Shown piece after piece: positions 20,686-32,307 of a DNA stretch of 64,000 nucleotides. A program made the position numbers and the translations under genes. The number at the start of each line of letters is the position of its first letter. The stretch's first letter is position 1. Source of the DNA: Sanderia malayensis (taxonomy: Eukaryota > Cnidaria > Scyphozoa > Semaeostomeae > Pelagiidae); contig RQOL01000519.1 of NCBI GenBank assembly GCA_013076295.1, positions 3,090,488 to 3,154,487 on the forward strand, given 5' to 3'. A model generated the notes under the pieces. That model did no database searches, was not told the origin of the DNA, and saw only the letters and a program-made list of their open reading frames with translations.

Positions 20686-23036
20686 ACTAACTATTCGTGT
20701 TGGGAGCAAAACTGTATATTGTGGCACTACTGTGTTGCAGGATGACGAATCATTTTCAAGAGGGGTACAGATTCATTGCCATCCAGGTCAGCTTGGAGTT
20801 TCATTGACAAAAAAGATTGTAGTCGAGGTCAAGAAGACAGCCTATCAGCAACATTTTCCAATCGGCAGGAAATGTTGTCAAAGACATATTCGTATGTGAC
20901 GAGGAACACAACCTTTGGCCCAGGAAGCCCTGGGCCAAAGGTTTCAGAAGTCTTTCAAGGTCCCCTGAATCTAGAAAACACTATTAAGAACAAAATCTAG
21001 AATGTTTGGAGGCCCCACTAAGGGTGACACCCTGGGGCAATCTGTCCCTCTGCCCCCTTCTCTGCAGTACTGTCTATAAATTTTTGTCCTTTCAATTTTC
21101 GTAATATTTAGCTTCATGGCGAAAGTGTTAATATCCGAGTGTTGTTCTTGTGTTATATTGTTCAGTTTCATATTAAATTACAAATGTAACACCCATTCAA
21201 TAATACTTTTGAATATAACAAATCAATGTCAATTTTTAAGAGCTCTGGAACCAGAGTTGTGACATGTCTCATTTTGCTCCGCAACCGGACCAGGGTAAAA
21301 TGAGACAATATACCTTTGGCAAGAAAGCATTAAAATTCTCTTGTTTTAAATACGGCAGGCAGATTTTGTTTTGTTACTATAAATATTTTAGTTGAAATAT
21401 AATGTTGCAATATTGTTGCTCCTTTTTCACATTTTCATGCCTAAAATGTTGAAAAATTGCCTAAGTGTCTCATTTTGCCCCCACATTACCCTACCTAACA
21501 GAGCTGTGTGAAGCCACTACATTCTCCCCACATTCAAAGCAAAAAAGCGTGCATAAACTTAAAAATGAGGTTCTAAAATAACTTGAAAGATGAAAGAGGA
21601 GAAAATACTTGAAAAGCATGCGGAAAGCATATTTGAAAACTTTTACTCCCATATTGAGAAGGCTTGGATCATTGCGTACTTGACAGTGGGACAATGAAAC
21701 AAGCACCAAAAAGAAACATGGTTCAACTTGTCTAATTAGGTCACTGTGCATGTCGGTATTCATGAATGCTCCTTTACAGAATATACTTCATCATTGCAAA
21801 ATGTTTCTGGGAGGTAAGCGATGCTCAGCTGCAGAGACCCATGGCATCAACAACATACGTCCTATCAAGGCGATGCTCTTTGCCATATATATTTATATAA
21901 AACACTTAAATAAAGTCATTGTACAGCCTTAACAGACAGAATATTATTGAAAATGTTTGGTAATTCACAAAAAATAATATATTCAGGTATGATTCTCTAA
22001 TACTAAGAAACTGTTAGTTAAATGCCTATGTGCATGTCAGAATGGGAGGTAAACGAACACTAACTCCACATTTACAGAGCACATACCACCATTTTGTTGC
22101 TCTGGTGTTCATGTCGGGTGATGTTAAGGAAAATCTCTTCAACTGAAAGAATTGGAGTCACTATAACCTAGCCAAAACAGCATTCTACATTGAGTGTTCC
22201 ATGCACATTTCCTTGCAAAATGTCCAGTCATTTTGAAGTTGAAATATCTTTGCTGTTAGCAGCCATTGTGAATGTATGACAGTGTTGGTAATCAGGCCTT
22301 CACAATCAGCACAGGCTGCATGTCAACTAAGTCAACTTCATTACATGGGAATAGAACAAAAGCACAGGTGGAATAGTGTCACATCGGCATTGGGTTGTGC
22401 TCAAGAAAGTGCAAACAAAACTCAGAGAATAACCTCTTGATAAATTATCTTTGAAGAAGATCATCAGAAGCATGATGGGCCATATGAGAACCAGCTTTGG
22501 TCACAATTTCTTGAAATTAATACAGAAATAACGAAGGATCCTCAAGTGAGTAAAGACAGAGTAGCTCAAAACCTGTTACATCCCACAATCAACTGTAATG
22601 AAAAAAGCTTCATGTAAATTGCCAATCAAGTTAGCAAAGCTATTCTTGTGGGTCACAGATAAAACATTATACTAAAATTGGCATGCAGATAAAGTAATAA
22701 CTTGGCTTGCTTGGTGGATCACAGATGTAAAAGTATCAATCTGTAACATTGGGCTCAATACAATCCGATACCCCACATCATAACTGTCTTGCAACCCTGC
22801 ATATGGTTCTCACACCTATTTCAAAAAACTTTCTCAAATCCCCAGATTTTGCTTGCTTTTAGACACAACCTGGAAGCTCAAATGACTCAAACTTTTGCAA
22901 ATGACTTAAAACATTGCAGAGTTCCTAAATCCAATGGCAATGCTTACAAACACAACAATTTTAGGTTGACTGCTTCCATACTTTTCCCCCGAAAGAGTAA
23001 AGAAAAAATCTCAATTGTAGTACCCACCTTTCATTC
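20686..23036. other. Intergenic stretch with hairpin and MITE-like motifs
   Basis: No convincing exon was seen. A perfect hairpin lies at 20911-20942. Around 21265-21490 are inverted copies of TGTCTCATTTT / AAAATGAGACA and an end reading CCCCCACATTACCCT, suggesting a small MITE whose borders I could not fix. The right part probably contains the 3' UTR of the minus-strand gene ending at 23037. Confidence 0.4.
20911..20942. repeat. Perfect 14 bp-arm hairpin
   Basis: ACCTTTGGCCCAGG, a 4-base loop AAGC, then CCTGGGCCAAAGGT. The arms are exact complements. Confidence 0.9.
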
Positions 23037-26000
23037 CTAAAGCAGTAAGAAGTTTCTTAGCTTTGGATCATCACTTTCCTCAATGTTCCTTGTCCAAAAA
23101 TTACAATGCAATATCAGCAACTTTTTCAACAGATAGCCAATGGCACTTGCATTGTTGCAGCTTGCCAGTTCTAAAAAGAAAAAACCGGAAAAAACCCATT
23201 TTGTAGGGATGAATGAATACAAAGCAAATCAAATTTAGGAAATGTGCTTTTTACCATCATAAATTCTAATATTAAACTGCTTTGTTAAATGATAAATATA
23301 TCCTGTACATACCTAAACATGTGAACTGTGAAATGTCTGCAAAATGATATTCATATTCCCAATCAACTTTCTAAATCGCCTCTGCACTGGCAACATGGGA
23401 GAGATTAAAAAAAACCTGTCATAGATTTCGTGATTTGACGCAGCAGCAATAGCAAACCACCAAGTATTACTTTATAGCAATCAGCAGATAAAACTTGCTA
23501 AAACCTGGCGCAATCCACGAGCTGCCAGAAAAAAAAGATCTTTGTGTGCATGGTGCTGGTGAGTGGAGTGAAGTGAACGGCTACGGCATGGCAGCACAGC
23601 AACACATGGTAGGCAATGCCCCGCCCCGAAAGTTGGGCAAGAGCGAAGGGTTGCCACATGTCATTGGCCAGCGGCTGCCAGATTGAATTTTTTGAGAGGC
23701 CAAAATTTTGCATACCGGAAAAAAGGACCCAGGACCCTATGCGGGAGCCGAGGACCAAGGACGTAGGACCCGGTACCCAAGACTAAGGACCAGACATCCA
23801 GGATTTCGGACCCGAGACCCAGGACTTCAATTCAATTCACGCTTCAATTCAGCATACAAACGTTATTAAAACTTAATGAAGCTATTTTCTAACGTTTGCC
23901 GATGTTCGGAAAGAAGAAGTGGCTTTGCTTATGCAACGAATTTTTACATAGTGTTTTTATTTCAAAAATCTATAGATTTCAATGCACTGATTAACGTGGC
24001 GCAAATAAAATTTGCACATTATGTGTACTTTTTTCGCTATTAACCTTCAAAGTAGGCAATTTTGACCATTTTCGTGCGAAAACTGAACATCACTGTGATG
24101 TCATCAAACGTCGCGTCTGCAACGTCAAGCAGAGCAGGCTTCCCTCTATTGAAATTCGACATGGCGAGCTGTGAGCGAGCACACACATGACGGGTATCTC
24201 GTCTTGGGAGCAAATAAATCATAAAACTATTTACATGTCGTAGAGATACATAACGGAGACAATTGTACGATTACTCAGTGTTGCGAAAAAGTATCGTTTC
24301 ATAATGTTGCTGATAGTATTTCAAATCCAATCAAACAGAACAAGGTCTTTTTAAGGAGTTCAGGAGAAGGAGACAGACATCATTCGCACCCACCGACTAG
24401 GATAGCAGGATTTTATTCATTATAGCGCTCATTTTTGCTTTGAAGTAAAGAGAGATATTGGGAAAGAATTAAAGATGAGATTAAAGCTAAAATCAAACGC
24501 TATTCCTGCAATAGATGCAGTAAACAAGCTCGTAAACCAACCCGTGTGACTCTCAGCTTTACTCTGGCCTTAAGCACTCCTCGCCCGGAGTGGTTAGGCC
24601 CGAGCCGACCAAAACAAATGTCAGAAGATTTAGCTTTTTGGGGTGATATCGAAGGAATTTTAATTTCCGAAGTTTCTAAAAATAATTCAATGTCTGCAAT
24701 TTTGAGCTAAAATAAGTTATCACAAAAAATAAGACTTGGAATAAGCCAAACCAGGGCTACGTGTCGTTCCACAGCAACTCGAAGCAACAATGGCGACGCG
24801 GGATGACGTCACATTTTTTGGAGGTACCCATTTTCATACTTAAATTGTGTCTCTAACGTTAAACAAAATGACACCAATTTTTTTCAGAACGACGGCTAGA
24901 AAATTCGCCCTTATGTTGGTTCAGCCGGAGCTCAAATATCCCCACCCTGAGTGGAGCTATTAAAAAAAAACCAAACGACGTTCGAAAAAACCCATTGACT
25001 TCCATTGCGAGAAATAATATGGGTCATCACTGTGACGTCACAGCGTTGCAATATTTTTCGCAAAAGGTGGCCTGATTCAAGGTGAAATTAAAGTAACTTA
25101 TACTTGTCAGATGCACGTCAAAATTGCATCAAACTGATCAGTACATCTTTGGCTTTCATTTAAAATAAAAAAATCGATATGTCAAATTTCGTTGCATTAG
25201 CACTTTAAGGTCGTCAATAACTTTAACTTGATGTGGAGTGAAAAGTTGATTTGTCCTCGCAACACTGCCAGTGGAAATACAGATTTTTCGATTCAAGCGA
25301 TATTACTTGCTATCCTGTCACCTTATCCATAATATACGTTGTGTCTTGGTAACCAATTGCATGCCAAGGGGTGCCACTGGGTAGCCTTTCTCGTAAAAAG
25401 CTGACATTGCTTTATACGAACCTCAAGAGTGTTAAAACGTACGTGTTTGCCACTGGTTGAGGCAAGGAAGGTTAATGTTGATGCCAGACCAATGGAACGG
25501 GAGTAACAGGAGCTGTGGTGCGTTTGCAGGTTGCACACAGGTGGTACGTTCATCATTTCACTTCAATAGCATCACAAGATGGCAAAATTTAAAGAGGTAC
25601 CCTGAACTAACATCTTTTTGTTTAATTAAAATTAGCCATTAACAAAGTCCCTGTTTACAAGCCAAGATTTTCATTTCAAGCCTTTACTTACAGGTGTTGC
25701 ACTTTTATTCTGTGTACAGTAAGCACCCGCATATAAGAACCAGTGAATTAAGAATCTTCCAGGCTGAAATCCCTGCTCAAAACAATAGAAAAGACAATAG
25801 GCTTTGTATTTGAACAATAGGCTGGATGCAGAATTCACAGGTTCTTATATGCGGGTGTTTACTGTATATAAATATTACAAACTTTAAACAAGAACTTTAT
25901 TTTTCTAATTAAATTTATTATCAAAGCAAACTAATTTTTACTTACATCGTAATAAAACATTTAGTCTTTTAGCGAAACTAAATTTTGAAGATTCCAACAT

Positions 26001-26224
26001 TTTTCTTGGCTACTTTGACAACGTGGCTGTGTAAGCAAAGTTTTTACTTACCATGACGCCTTTGTTGTTGATGTTGCACATTTTCCAGCCCAGTGCGCAC
26101 TGTTTTGTCAGGAGTTCGTGTCTTGAATTTACAAATTTCTTTTGCTTTTGCTCTTGACAATGTTTCTTCCGAAAAGACGAGAATGTATTTTCTTCATACA
26201 ACAAGTGAGCTACTCCGGTAAATT
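23037..26224 (-). CDS. Unidentified host gene, three 3' exons
   Basis: Three minus-strand exons join in perfect phase: 26224-26052 (173 nt, reading FTGVAHLLYEENTFSSF... CALGWKMCNINNKGVM), 25512-25443 (70 nt, LLLPFHWSGININLPC...) and 23170-23037 (134 nt, LASCNNASAIGYLLKK... ending KLRNFLLL and TAG). Donors are GTAAGT and GTACGT; acceptors have pyrimidine-rich tracts (TTTTTTCTTTTTAG for the last). I do not recognise the protein family. No membrane segment or named motif is obvious in the joined part, which has several cysteines. It is probably the 3' end of the gene whose upstream exons are listed at 27136-30108. At least one exon between 27136 and 26224 must be missing from my model, because the phases of those two do not match. 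Confidence 0.6.
23171..25442. other. Last intron of the unidentified gene
   Basis: No other coding exon was seen. A GC-richer patch at 23490-23690 has no recognised motif, and a run of near-repeats of GGACCCAGGACC type occupies about 23720-23830. Around 24560-25215 is AT-rich sequence that could be an old transposon. Confidence 0.35.
25717..25864. mobile_element. Short MITE with TA target duplication
   Basis: A 148 bp element begins CAGTAAGCACCCGCATATAA and ends with the inverted TTATATGCGGGTGTTTACTG, flanked by TA on both sides. The size, TA site and inverted ends fit a mariner/Tc1-type MITE. It lies in an intron-like region of the minus-strand gene. Confidence 0.8.
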
Positions 26225-26635
26225 CTAAAGCAAGAAACAGTGAGCCGTGTCTTGCTCTAGAATTTATATTTGAAAAGGATGCTTCTTATTTCTCGCTGGT
26301 ATAGCTCAAAATGCTTTGCACAACTCGAAAATGCTTTCATTAACCAGTGTCAACAACCATCTTACGTCATCGCGGCTTGAAACCCTTACACAGTCGTAAA
26401 TATTGCTTTGACCGCTTTGGACAAAATATACCGCAAATATTGATTTAGAATCCTAGCTAAAATGTTTAAAATAGGCTCTGTATCAAAGCTCAAAAGTAAA
26501 GCGTACTACTGATTGCTTCATCATGCAGCTAAAATAGATATCGTCGGATTAGGGGAAGCGATTACTAACAGATAAAAACAATATCATATAAACCAACAAA
26601 TGGTTCTATAACATTACTGCATTATGCAAAGTATG

Positions 26636-26666
26636 AAATGCCCCTAAATTGAATTTAGGGGCATTT
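26636..26666. repeat. Near-perfect palindrome, 15 bp arms
   Basis: AAATGCCCCTAAATT, one base G, then AATTTAGGGGCATTT. No flanking element was recognised. Confidence 0.9.
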
Positions 26667-27135
26667 ATGAAAAGTTTCTGTCATTTATATTTATGTAATA
26701 AGTTTAGAGGATACCATATCGGCATTACCGTTGATGTTCAAACAAGGTATTGCAGATGCGGAGATCAAACTTCAAACCATAACTAATATAATTACAAAGA
26801 ATTACTAATGGACTTCTTGAAATTAATACAACTGGAAACATGCACTTCAGACTAATTTGGATTTTGGAAAAACTTCGCTATAGACTGAATGTGTAGGGTG
26901 GTCTTCTCTTCTACTCTCATTGAAAGAGTGTTCCATGTGACTTTTGTCAACGATCAGCATTTACCTTACATTAGCACCGATGACTCTTTACATCTCCTTA
27001 GGAATGCCATGTTTTCACAGAATATTGATTAGCACATATACGCATTGCCGAGTAATATACAAAATAAAAGGCCACTTAGCTGATTTAATTTGCATCACCG
27101 TGGTCAGGAAAAGAGAGATATCGTTTTGACATTAC

Positions 27136-28429
27136 TGCATGTCTCAATTTTTGCCAGTGCACCAAAGATCGCTTTGAGGGAGATCCAAATATCTGTGAAA
27201 TGAAAAAAGAGACATGTTATATCAGCACAAACGCATATTTAAAGCCAATCAAAATCTTGAATATTTAAACACAGAGAAACATAAAATCTTTAGAGATAAA
27301 AAAACTACGCTTTGTGGGAGAACAAAGCATGAAACAATTTAAAATAGGAAAACACAAATGTTTGGAATGTTTATAAATTTGATCTACATAGCTTGTTTCA
27401 TTTATTTTTTAATTTATAAAAATTTAGTGAATTTATAAGAACTTGTTAAAAAAAACCTTTTCCTCTCTTTGGCCAAAGTGACCAAATGTATCGCTTATCA
27501 TATGCATTGTGTCTGTGTGGTGCTTTCTTTTATTCATTATAACCTTAAATACAAAAGAAACTGGTCAGCTAAATAAGAGAAAATATAACAAATTATAATT
27601 ATACTACAAAGTTTATTTACTTACATCAAATTCATTGTAAACAGCTTTGTGAGAATCGTTGTTGATCAAAACAGTGTTTCCCATGCTGTGAGGTTGCATC
27701 TGAAGTTAAACAGAGAACTGGAAATTAATTTAATTTAACACAGTTGCTTAACGAGTTCATATATAGAATCTTCACTGTAATCTTCTTGCAACACGTTGAT
27801 CAAAAGATTTTCAAAAGCTTTGAAAAAGAAAAAAGAAAAAAATTACAAGCCTTCATTTTTATAGATGAGCTCTCCCTTTCTGGCATGTGATGCTTCTGTG
27901 TAACATGTTTGTCTTGCTGCAAATTCGAAATATCTTTTTGCTCATTTGAAATTTGCATCGTTATTTGAGAAATGAATTGTTCCTGCTCGGTCTTGTCACC
28001 CTCTTTCGATGAAACAGACAACTGTTTGTCTCTTCCACCACTGCCATTTTCCACACTTAAAGCATCCCAAGAGTCTTTCCGCATTGTTCGCTCATCTTCA
28101 GAAGTGCGTGGCTTCAAGAAACGATTATATCCAGCAGCATAAATGTCATCAGAGAGTGCAGATTCACAAAATTTGTCACTAGCCTCAAGCCAGATATCTT
28201 CTTCAATTATTTTGATATTGTTTGCATTATCAACATTTTGTTGAGCTACCAACAGTTCCTTGATGTCAGCAGCAGCAAGTGATGGATCTTTGCTCACAAC
28301 CACATCACTTTCTTGTCTGGTTAGAACTGCACTCCTTATTCCATCTTCTGCATCACATATGTCACCAACAGATGTATCAAGTCCAGTTGGGCTTTCAATG
28401 TTTTCAACTGACGATCTTGGAGACAATCT
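27136..28429 (-). CDS. Unidentified host gene, middle exons
   Basis: Two exons are strong: 27699-27625 (75 nt, acceptor TTAACTTCAG, donor GTAAGTA, ending INNDSHKAVYNEFD) and 27192-27136 (57 nt, acceptor TTTCATTTCACAG, reading IFGSPSKRSLVHWQKL). Both are phase 0 and join cleanly. Upstream, an open block from 28429 (acceptor TTCTTATCTTCAG) to a stop at 27800 encodes about 210 residues rich in Ser, Asp and Glu (LSPRSSVENIESPTG..., low complexity, probably disordered). I could not find a good donor to link it to 27699, so it may be an alternative terminal exon. The family is not recognised. Confidence 0.5.
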
Positions 28430-28877
28430 CTGAAGATAAGAAGCAAAGAGGGTCAACAATTTGAATACACTTAAAATAAAAGAGTCAGATAGAGGTGTAA
28501 AAGTAAGTCCAAATCTACTTTGAATAGCTTAGATCAGCTGATAGATTTTTCAAAATTTCATTGGAATTTTGTCAAAAAAGCAAAGACTGGATTCACATTC
28601 ATTGACCACAAATGAAAGATTAAATACTGGCATTTAAACAAGTGATCATACTAAAACCTAAGACTGATTAATAAATAACGATGAATATCGATAAACATTG
28701 ATCAATATCCATGATCAAATAAATACCCTGGGTAGGCTTGAAAGATAATAAAACCCGGGGGTGCACTAACAACTTTAGAATACAGGGATGTTAGTTCAAT
28801 ATGTTTGCACAAAACAAACATTCATGATTCTCTTGAAATATTTTAAAAGGGAAATTGCATTGACATAAATCAAATTA

Positions 28878-29464
28878 CCGTATTTCCTCTATTAAGCGCC
28901 CGGGCGCTTATTAAATATTTCGCAAATTTAGGTGGGCGCTTATTAGAAGGGGGCGCTTATTAGAGGGGGGCGGTTATTTCATAGTCCTCAAATTTTAAAA
29001 TCGAACATCTTCAAAAACAAAACAATAATCTTATATTAACAATAATAGTATATAACAATAATCAATAATAACAAAGTTCTGAATGTTATTTATTGACATA
29101 CGTTAAAAAAATGCTATGTTAGCAATTTTTTAGAAGAAATGAAGAAGCGACAGCATGGTAAAGCCGCACACATGGACATTGAAATGACAAACATTAAAGA
29201 TGGACACTTTCTTTAAGATATAATGACTAACTTTGGTCCTAAACTACTTGCTTATGTTGCCATTGATAAAAGAAGGGAATTGATGTCTATTCACATGTTT
29301 CTACGCTATTATTTGAACCAAACAGTGACAATGTAAGAATTCTATTAACCGCCCTGGGCGGTTAATAGAGGGGGGCGCTTATTTCACACTTTTTGATTTT
29401 AGGGTGGGCGCTTATTGGAGGGGGGCGGTTAATAGAGGGTGGGCGCTTAATAGAGGAAATACGG
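28878..29464. mobile_element. MITE with CCGTATTTCCTCTATTAAGCGCCC ends
   Basis: A 587 bp element starts CCGTATTTCCTCTATTAAGC and ends with the inverted GCTTAATAGAGGAAATACGG, bounded by TA at 28876-28877 and 29465-29466. Internal units such as GGGCGCTTATTAGAGG recur many times in both orientations, and an internal palindrome lies at about 29342-29372. It is the same family as 30807-31136. Confidence 0.85.
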
Positions 29465-29646
29465 TACATTGGCATTGACAAAAATCCAACAAGTAATGTG
29501 TACTACATTCCAGCAACTATTCAACTATGGATTCTTTAGGTAAAAAAAGTTTAAATAAAGTAAGAAAAACCATAGTCCTAAGCCTTAAGCTAATAGGCAA
29601 GGGTGCTTGGAAATTTAACTGTCAATTTTAGTGATAAGATACAAAC

Positions 29647-30108
29647 CTTCCATTGATTATGAAAATGAGGGATAAACCATTCACAGCTTTCCATGTTGTA
29701 TCTTCAAGAATATCATCTAGAGAATTTTCCTCTAAAACAAACAAAACAGTTTAATTTAATACTCTTGATATTAAACGCAAATTTAATATCAATGATAAAT
29801 AAGCTCACAGGACATACAAATGAATATTAAAGAATGAATGGTTGCACATACAGTATAGTTATGTTATACTTAAGCATGGAAAAAGCTTATTTTGCTTTCC
29901 TTTCAAGCAGTAGTGAAAACAACAAGCTCACCGGTAAAGTCATTTGCAAAATTACAATTTTCTTGCACTGTGTATTGTTCTTTGCTGTGGAGCAGCTCGC
30001 TAGATTCGACATTATTCTTGTTGTCTTGCTCTGTGACAAGCAGCCCAAATTCTCTCAAAAAACAGAATATCCATGGCAGGAGGTTCAACATAACTTTATC
30101 AACCACTA
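29647..30108 (-). CDS. Unidentified host gene, upstream exons
   Basis: Exon 30108-29932 reads KVMLNLLPWIFCFLREFG... ending NCNFANDFT at a GTGAGC donor. It joins in phase to exon 29731-29647 (85 nt, acceptor TTGTTTTAG), which reads EENSLDDILEDTTWKAVNG. The junction keeps the frame and gives a plausible acidic, partly helical protein. The 5' border at 30108 is tentative because the strongest acceptor, a few bases upstream, would be followed by stops in all frames. These exons may belong to the same gene as those at 23037-28429. Confidence 0.5.
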
Positions 30109-30806
30109 CTACACATCAACTAAAAGTAAAATTAAAATTACTTCCAGGTAACGGATTAAGTGAGTTTCAGCGCAAGTCTTGGTGGCCAATGTTTACTTTA
30201 GCCTGGTGCTTCTATTTTTGCATACCATTTCAACCTTAGGTCTGAATGCTATTTTTTACATTTGATGAATATCAGCCTGTTTCGTTCGTGTTGTTATGTT
30301 ATTATTTAGAGCAAATCCTGGTATGACCTGGTGTTTCTTACAAATGTTGTTTGCATAAAAAAATGCGTATGGCAGAATGGCAGCACTTGGGAACACTTGG
30401 CAAGACATTACATAGATCCATTCCGTGTTTATCGACCTTTATAAAAACATGCACAGACAGAATCATGTGGGAACAAAAAGCAAGGATCAACCAGGGACTT
30501 TTCTGCAATTCCAGCAATCTAATTATAATAACTTGAAAAATCATAAAGTAATTTGGCATTCCCAGCGAATAAAACGTCTATGACACATTATTGCCAACTA
30601 ATGTCAAATTTAGATATCAATTATTTACCAATAATTTCTTTGGAATTAAATTACCAGTGTATTTGTTATTGTGCATCAGCTTTCTTTTATCTCTCTCTCT
30701 ACTCCATCTCGTCATCAATCAAAGTTCCCTTTCCACAACAACAATCGGTCGACGTGGTGCGCCTGTGCAGTGCCGTGCGTGAATCCATGACTTATCCAAT
30801 AAAATA
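30109..30806. other. Intergenic or intronic, no gene seen
   Basis: Short open frames are present on both strands, but none has splice support or a recognised motif. Confidence 0.35.
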
Positions 30807-31136
30807 CCGTATTTCCTCGATTAAACGCCCCCCTCGATTAAAAGCCCCCCTCGAATAAACGCCCCCCTTATGCTACCAATTTTGCAATAAACGCCCCCCT
30901 CGATTAAACGCCCCCTCTTTGTGCAAAACAATGGCGACTTTCATTTTCTACGTTGTTACTCGATAAAGCAAGGCTCAACTAAACCATTTTCTTTTTTTCT
31001 GGACCCAATGACAGAGCCTGTAATCTTGTACTTTTTAATAAACGCCCCCTCGAATAATGGTCCCCCTCGATTAGGCGCCCCCTCAAAAAATGCCGAGATT
31101 ATTAAACGCCCCGGGCGTTTAATCGAGGAAATACTG
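30807..31136. mobile_element. MITE with CCGTATTTCCTCGATTAAACGCCC ends
   Basis: A 330 bp element starts CCGTATTTCCTCGATTAAAC and ends with the inverted GTTTAATCGAGGAAATACTG, flanked by TA. Internal GATTAAACGCCCCC units repeat in both orientations. It is a sister copy of the MITE at 28878-29464, with a different central sequence. Confidence 0.85.
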
Positions 31137-32032
31137 TAGATGAGTGTAGAGTGTAACACAATGGCTTTGGTGATCGTAAGAAGGGCGTAAAACCTCTGTT
31201 ATAATTTGCGATATTCGACAAAAGGGACTTATTGCAGATGGGCTTAGTGGATAGGGGGATCTTGACAAAAATTCTGACAATATTCAGAAAAATGGTCTTG
31301 TCAAATATAATTTACATGAGCTTTTATGGTGTCAAATCACACTTTCATCATTGTTCACCATGTCAGAAAAGGGAGATAGATACGAGAGCTCAATTCAGCA
31401 TTTTATTTTAAAAGGAATATATTAGGGGGAAAGGCTGTAATAGAGACAATGAAAAAGATTTAATAGATTATTTTGGTGAGTTTAAATCCTTTGAGAGCTA
31501 AATAGATTTTTGATTTTTAGAGCGGGTTATAATTTTTACTCTTCTTTCCAATTTTGACCAAACTCAAATCATAAATGTTTGCAAAAAGCCCCCTCCATCT
31601 TTTTTGTTTCCTCCAGTAATAATCCCATATAATGCAAAAAAAAAATAAAATGCAAATATTTAGCTCAAAATTAATAAAGAGCTCCCAGTATAATTGGTGA
31701 AAACTTGAGTAAAAAGCCGTTACAACGTTTGTCATACTAAAAAAGCAAGGCCCTAATACCTATAAAGGACTTTTATAATCGTGTGGTCATCTTTTTTAAA
31801 ACAATACCAAGTGACGCCAGGCTGGTTGTCAATGAAACCGTGACAAAATGCTTCCAACACAGCATTGCATTAAATGGCTAACGGGAGAATCAAAACCGAA
31901 AGGCATAGTATAACAACCAAACCATAAAACGTTTCGGTTGTTGCAGTTGAAATTGCAAAATCGACAGCTTTGCAGGCTTGTGATGCCACCTTTGCTTGAT
32001 CATGATCAAGTATAATTCGAAACACGTTTTGT
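31137..32032. other. Intergenic, no gene seen
   Basis: AT-rich, with no exon or repeat structure that I can support. Confidence 0.35.
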
Positions 32033-32307
32033 AAATGATTTTAAATGCAATTTTTAAAAATGGTTAAGGTTGAAAGAAATTGCATCGCTCGCTGACAACC
32101 ATATCCGTGTTACCGTCGCGACACGGATATAAATCCTTAGGCAAAGTTCATTAACACACCCTAAATATTGGGGCACTAGGGAGACCCTTATCCACGCGTC
32201 TAGCGCGGCACGTTTTGTAGGGATTAAATCCTTGGGGCATATAGGAGTACAGAGTGTAGCATTTCTAATCATTCTTCGTTGGAACTCAGAGAGCTAGCAC
32301 AATTTCT
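32033..32307 (+). repeat. Split repeat A1
   Basis: 275 bp, the same as 36201-36475 base for base as far as I can compare. It contains an internal hairpin with arms ATATCCGTGT and ACACGGATAT. The 72-codon open frame on its minus strand is duplicated with it and is not taken as a gene. Confidence 0.9.

Noticed and set aside
21265..21490. MITE with TGTCTCATTTTGCCCC ends
   Set aside because: Three inverted copies of the motif are seen, but no consistent pair of ends or target duplication, so it is not listed as a defined element.
32054..32272. 72-codon minus-strand open frame, repeated identically at 36222-36440
   Set aside because: It lies inside the A repeat of the YR element, so its duplication follows from the repeat; no splice or domain support.
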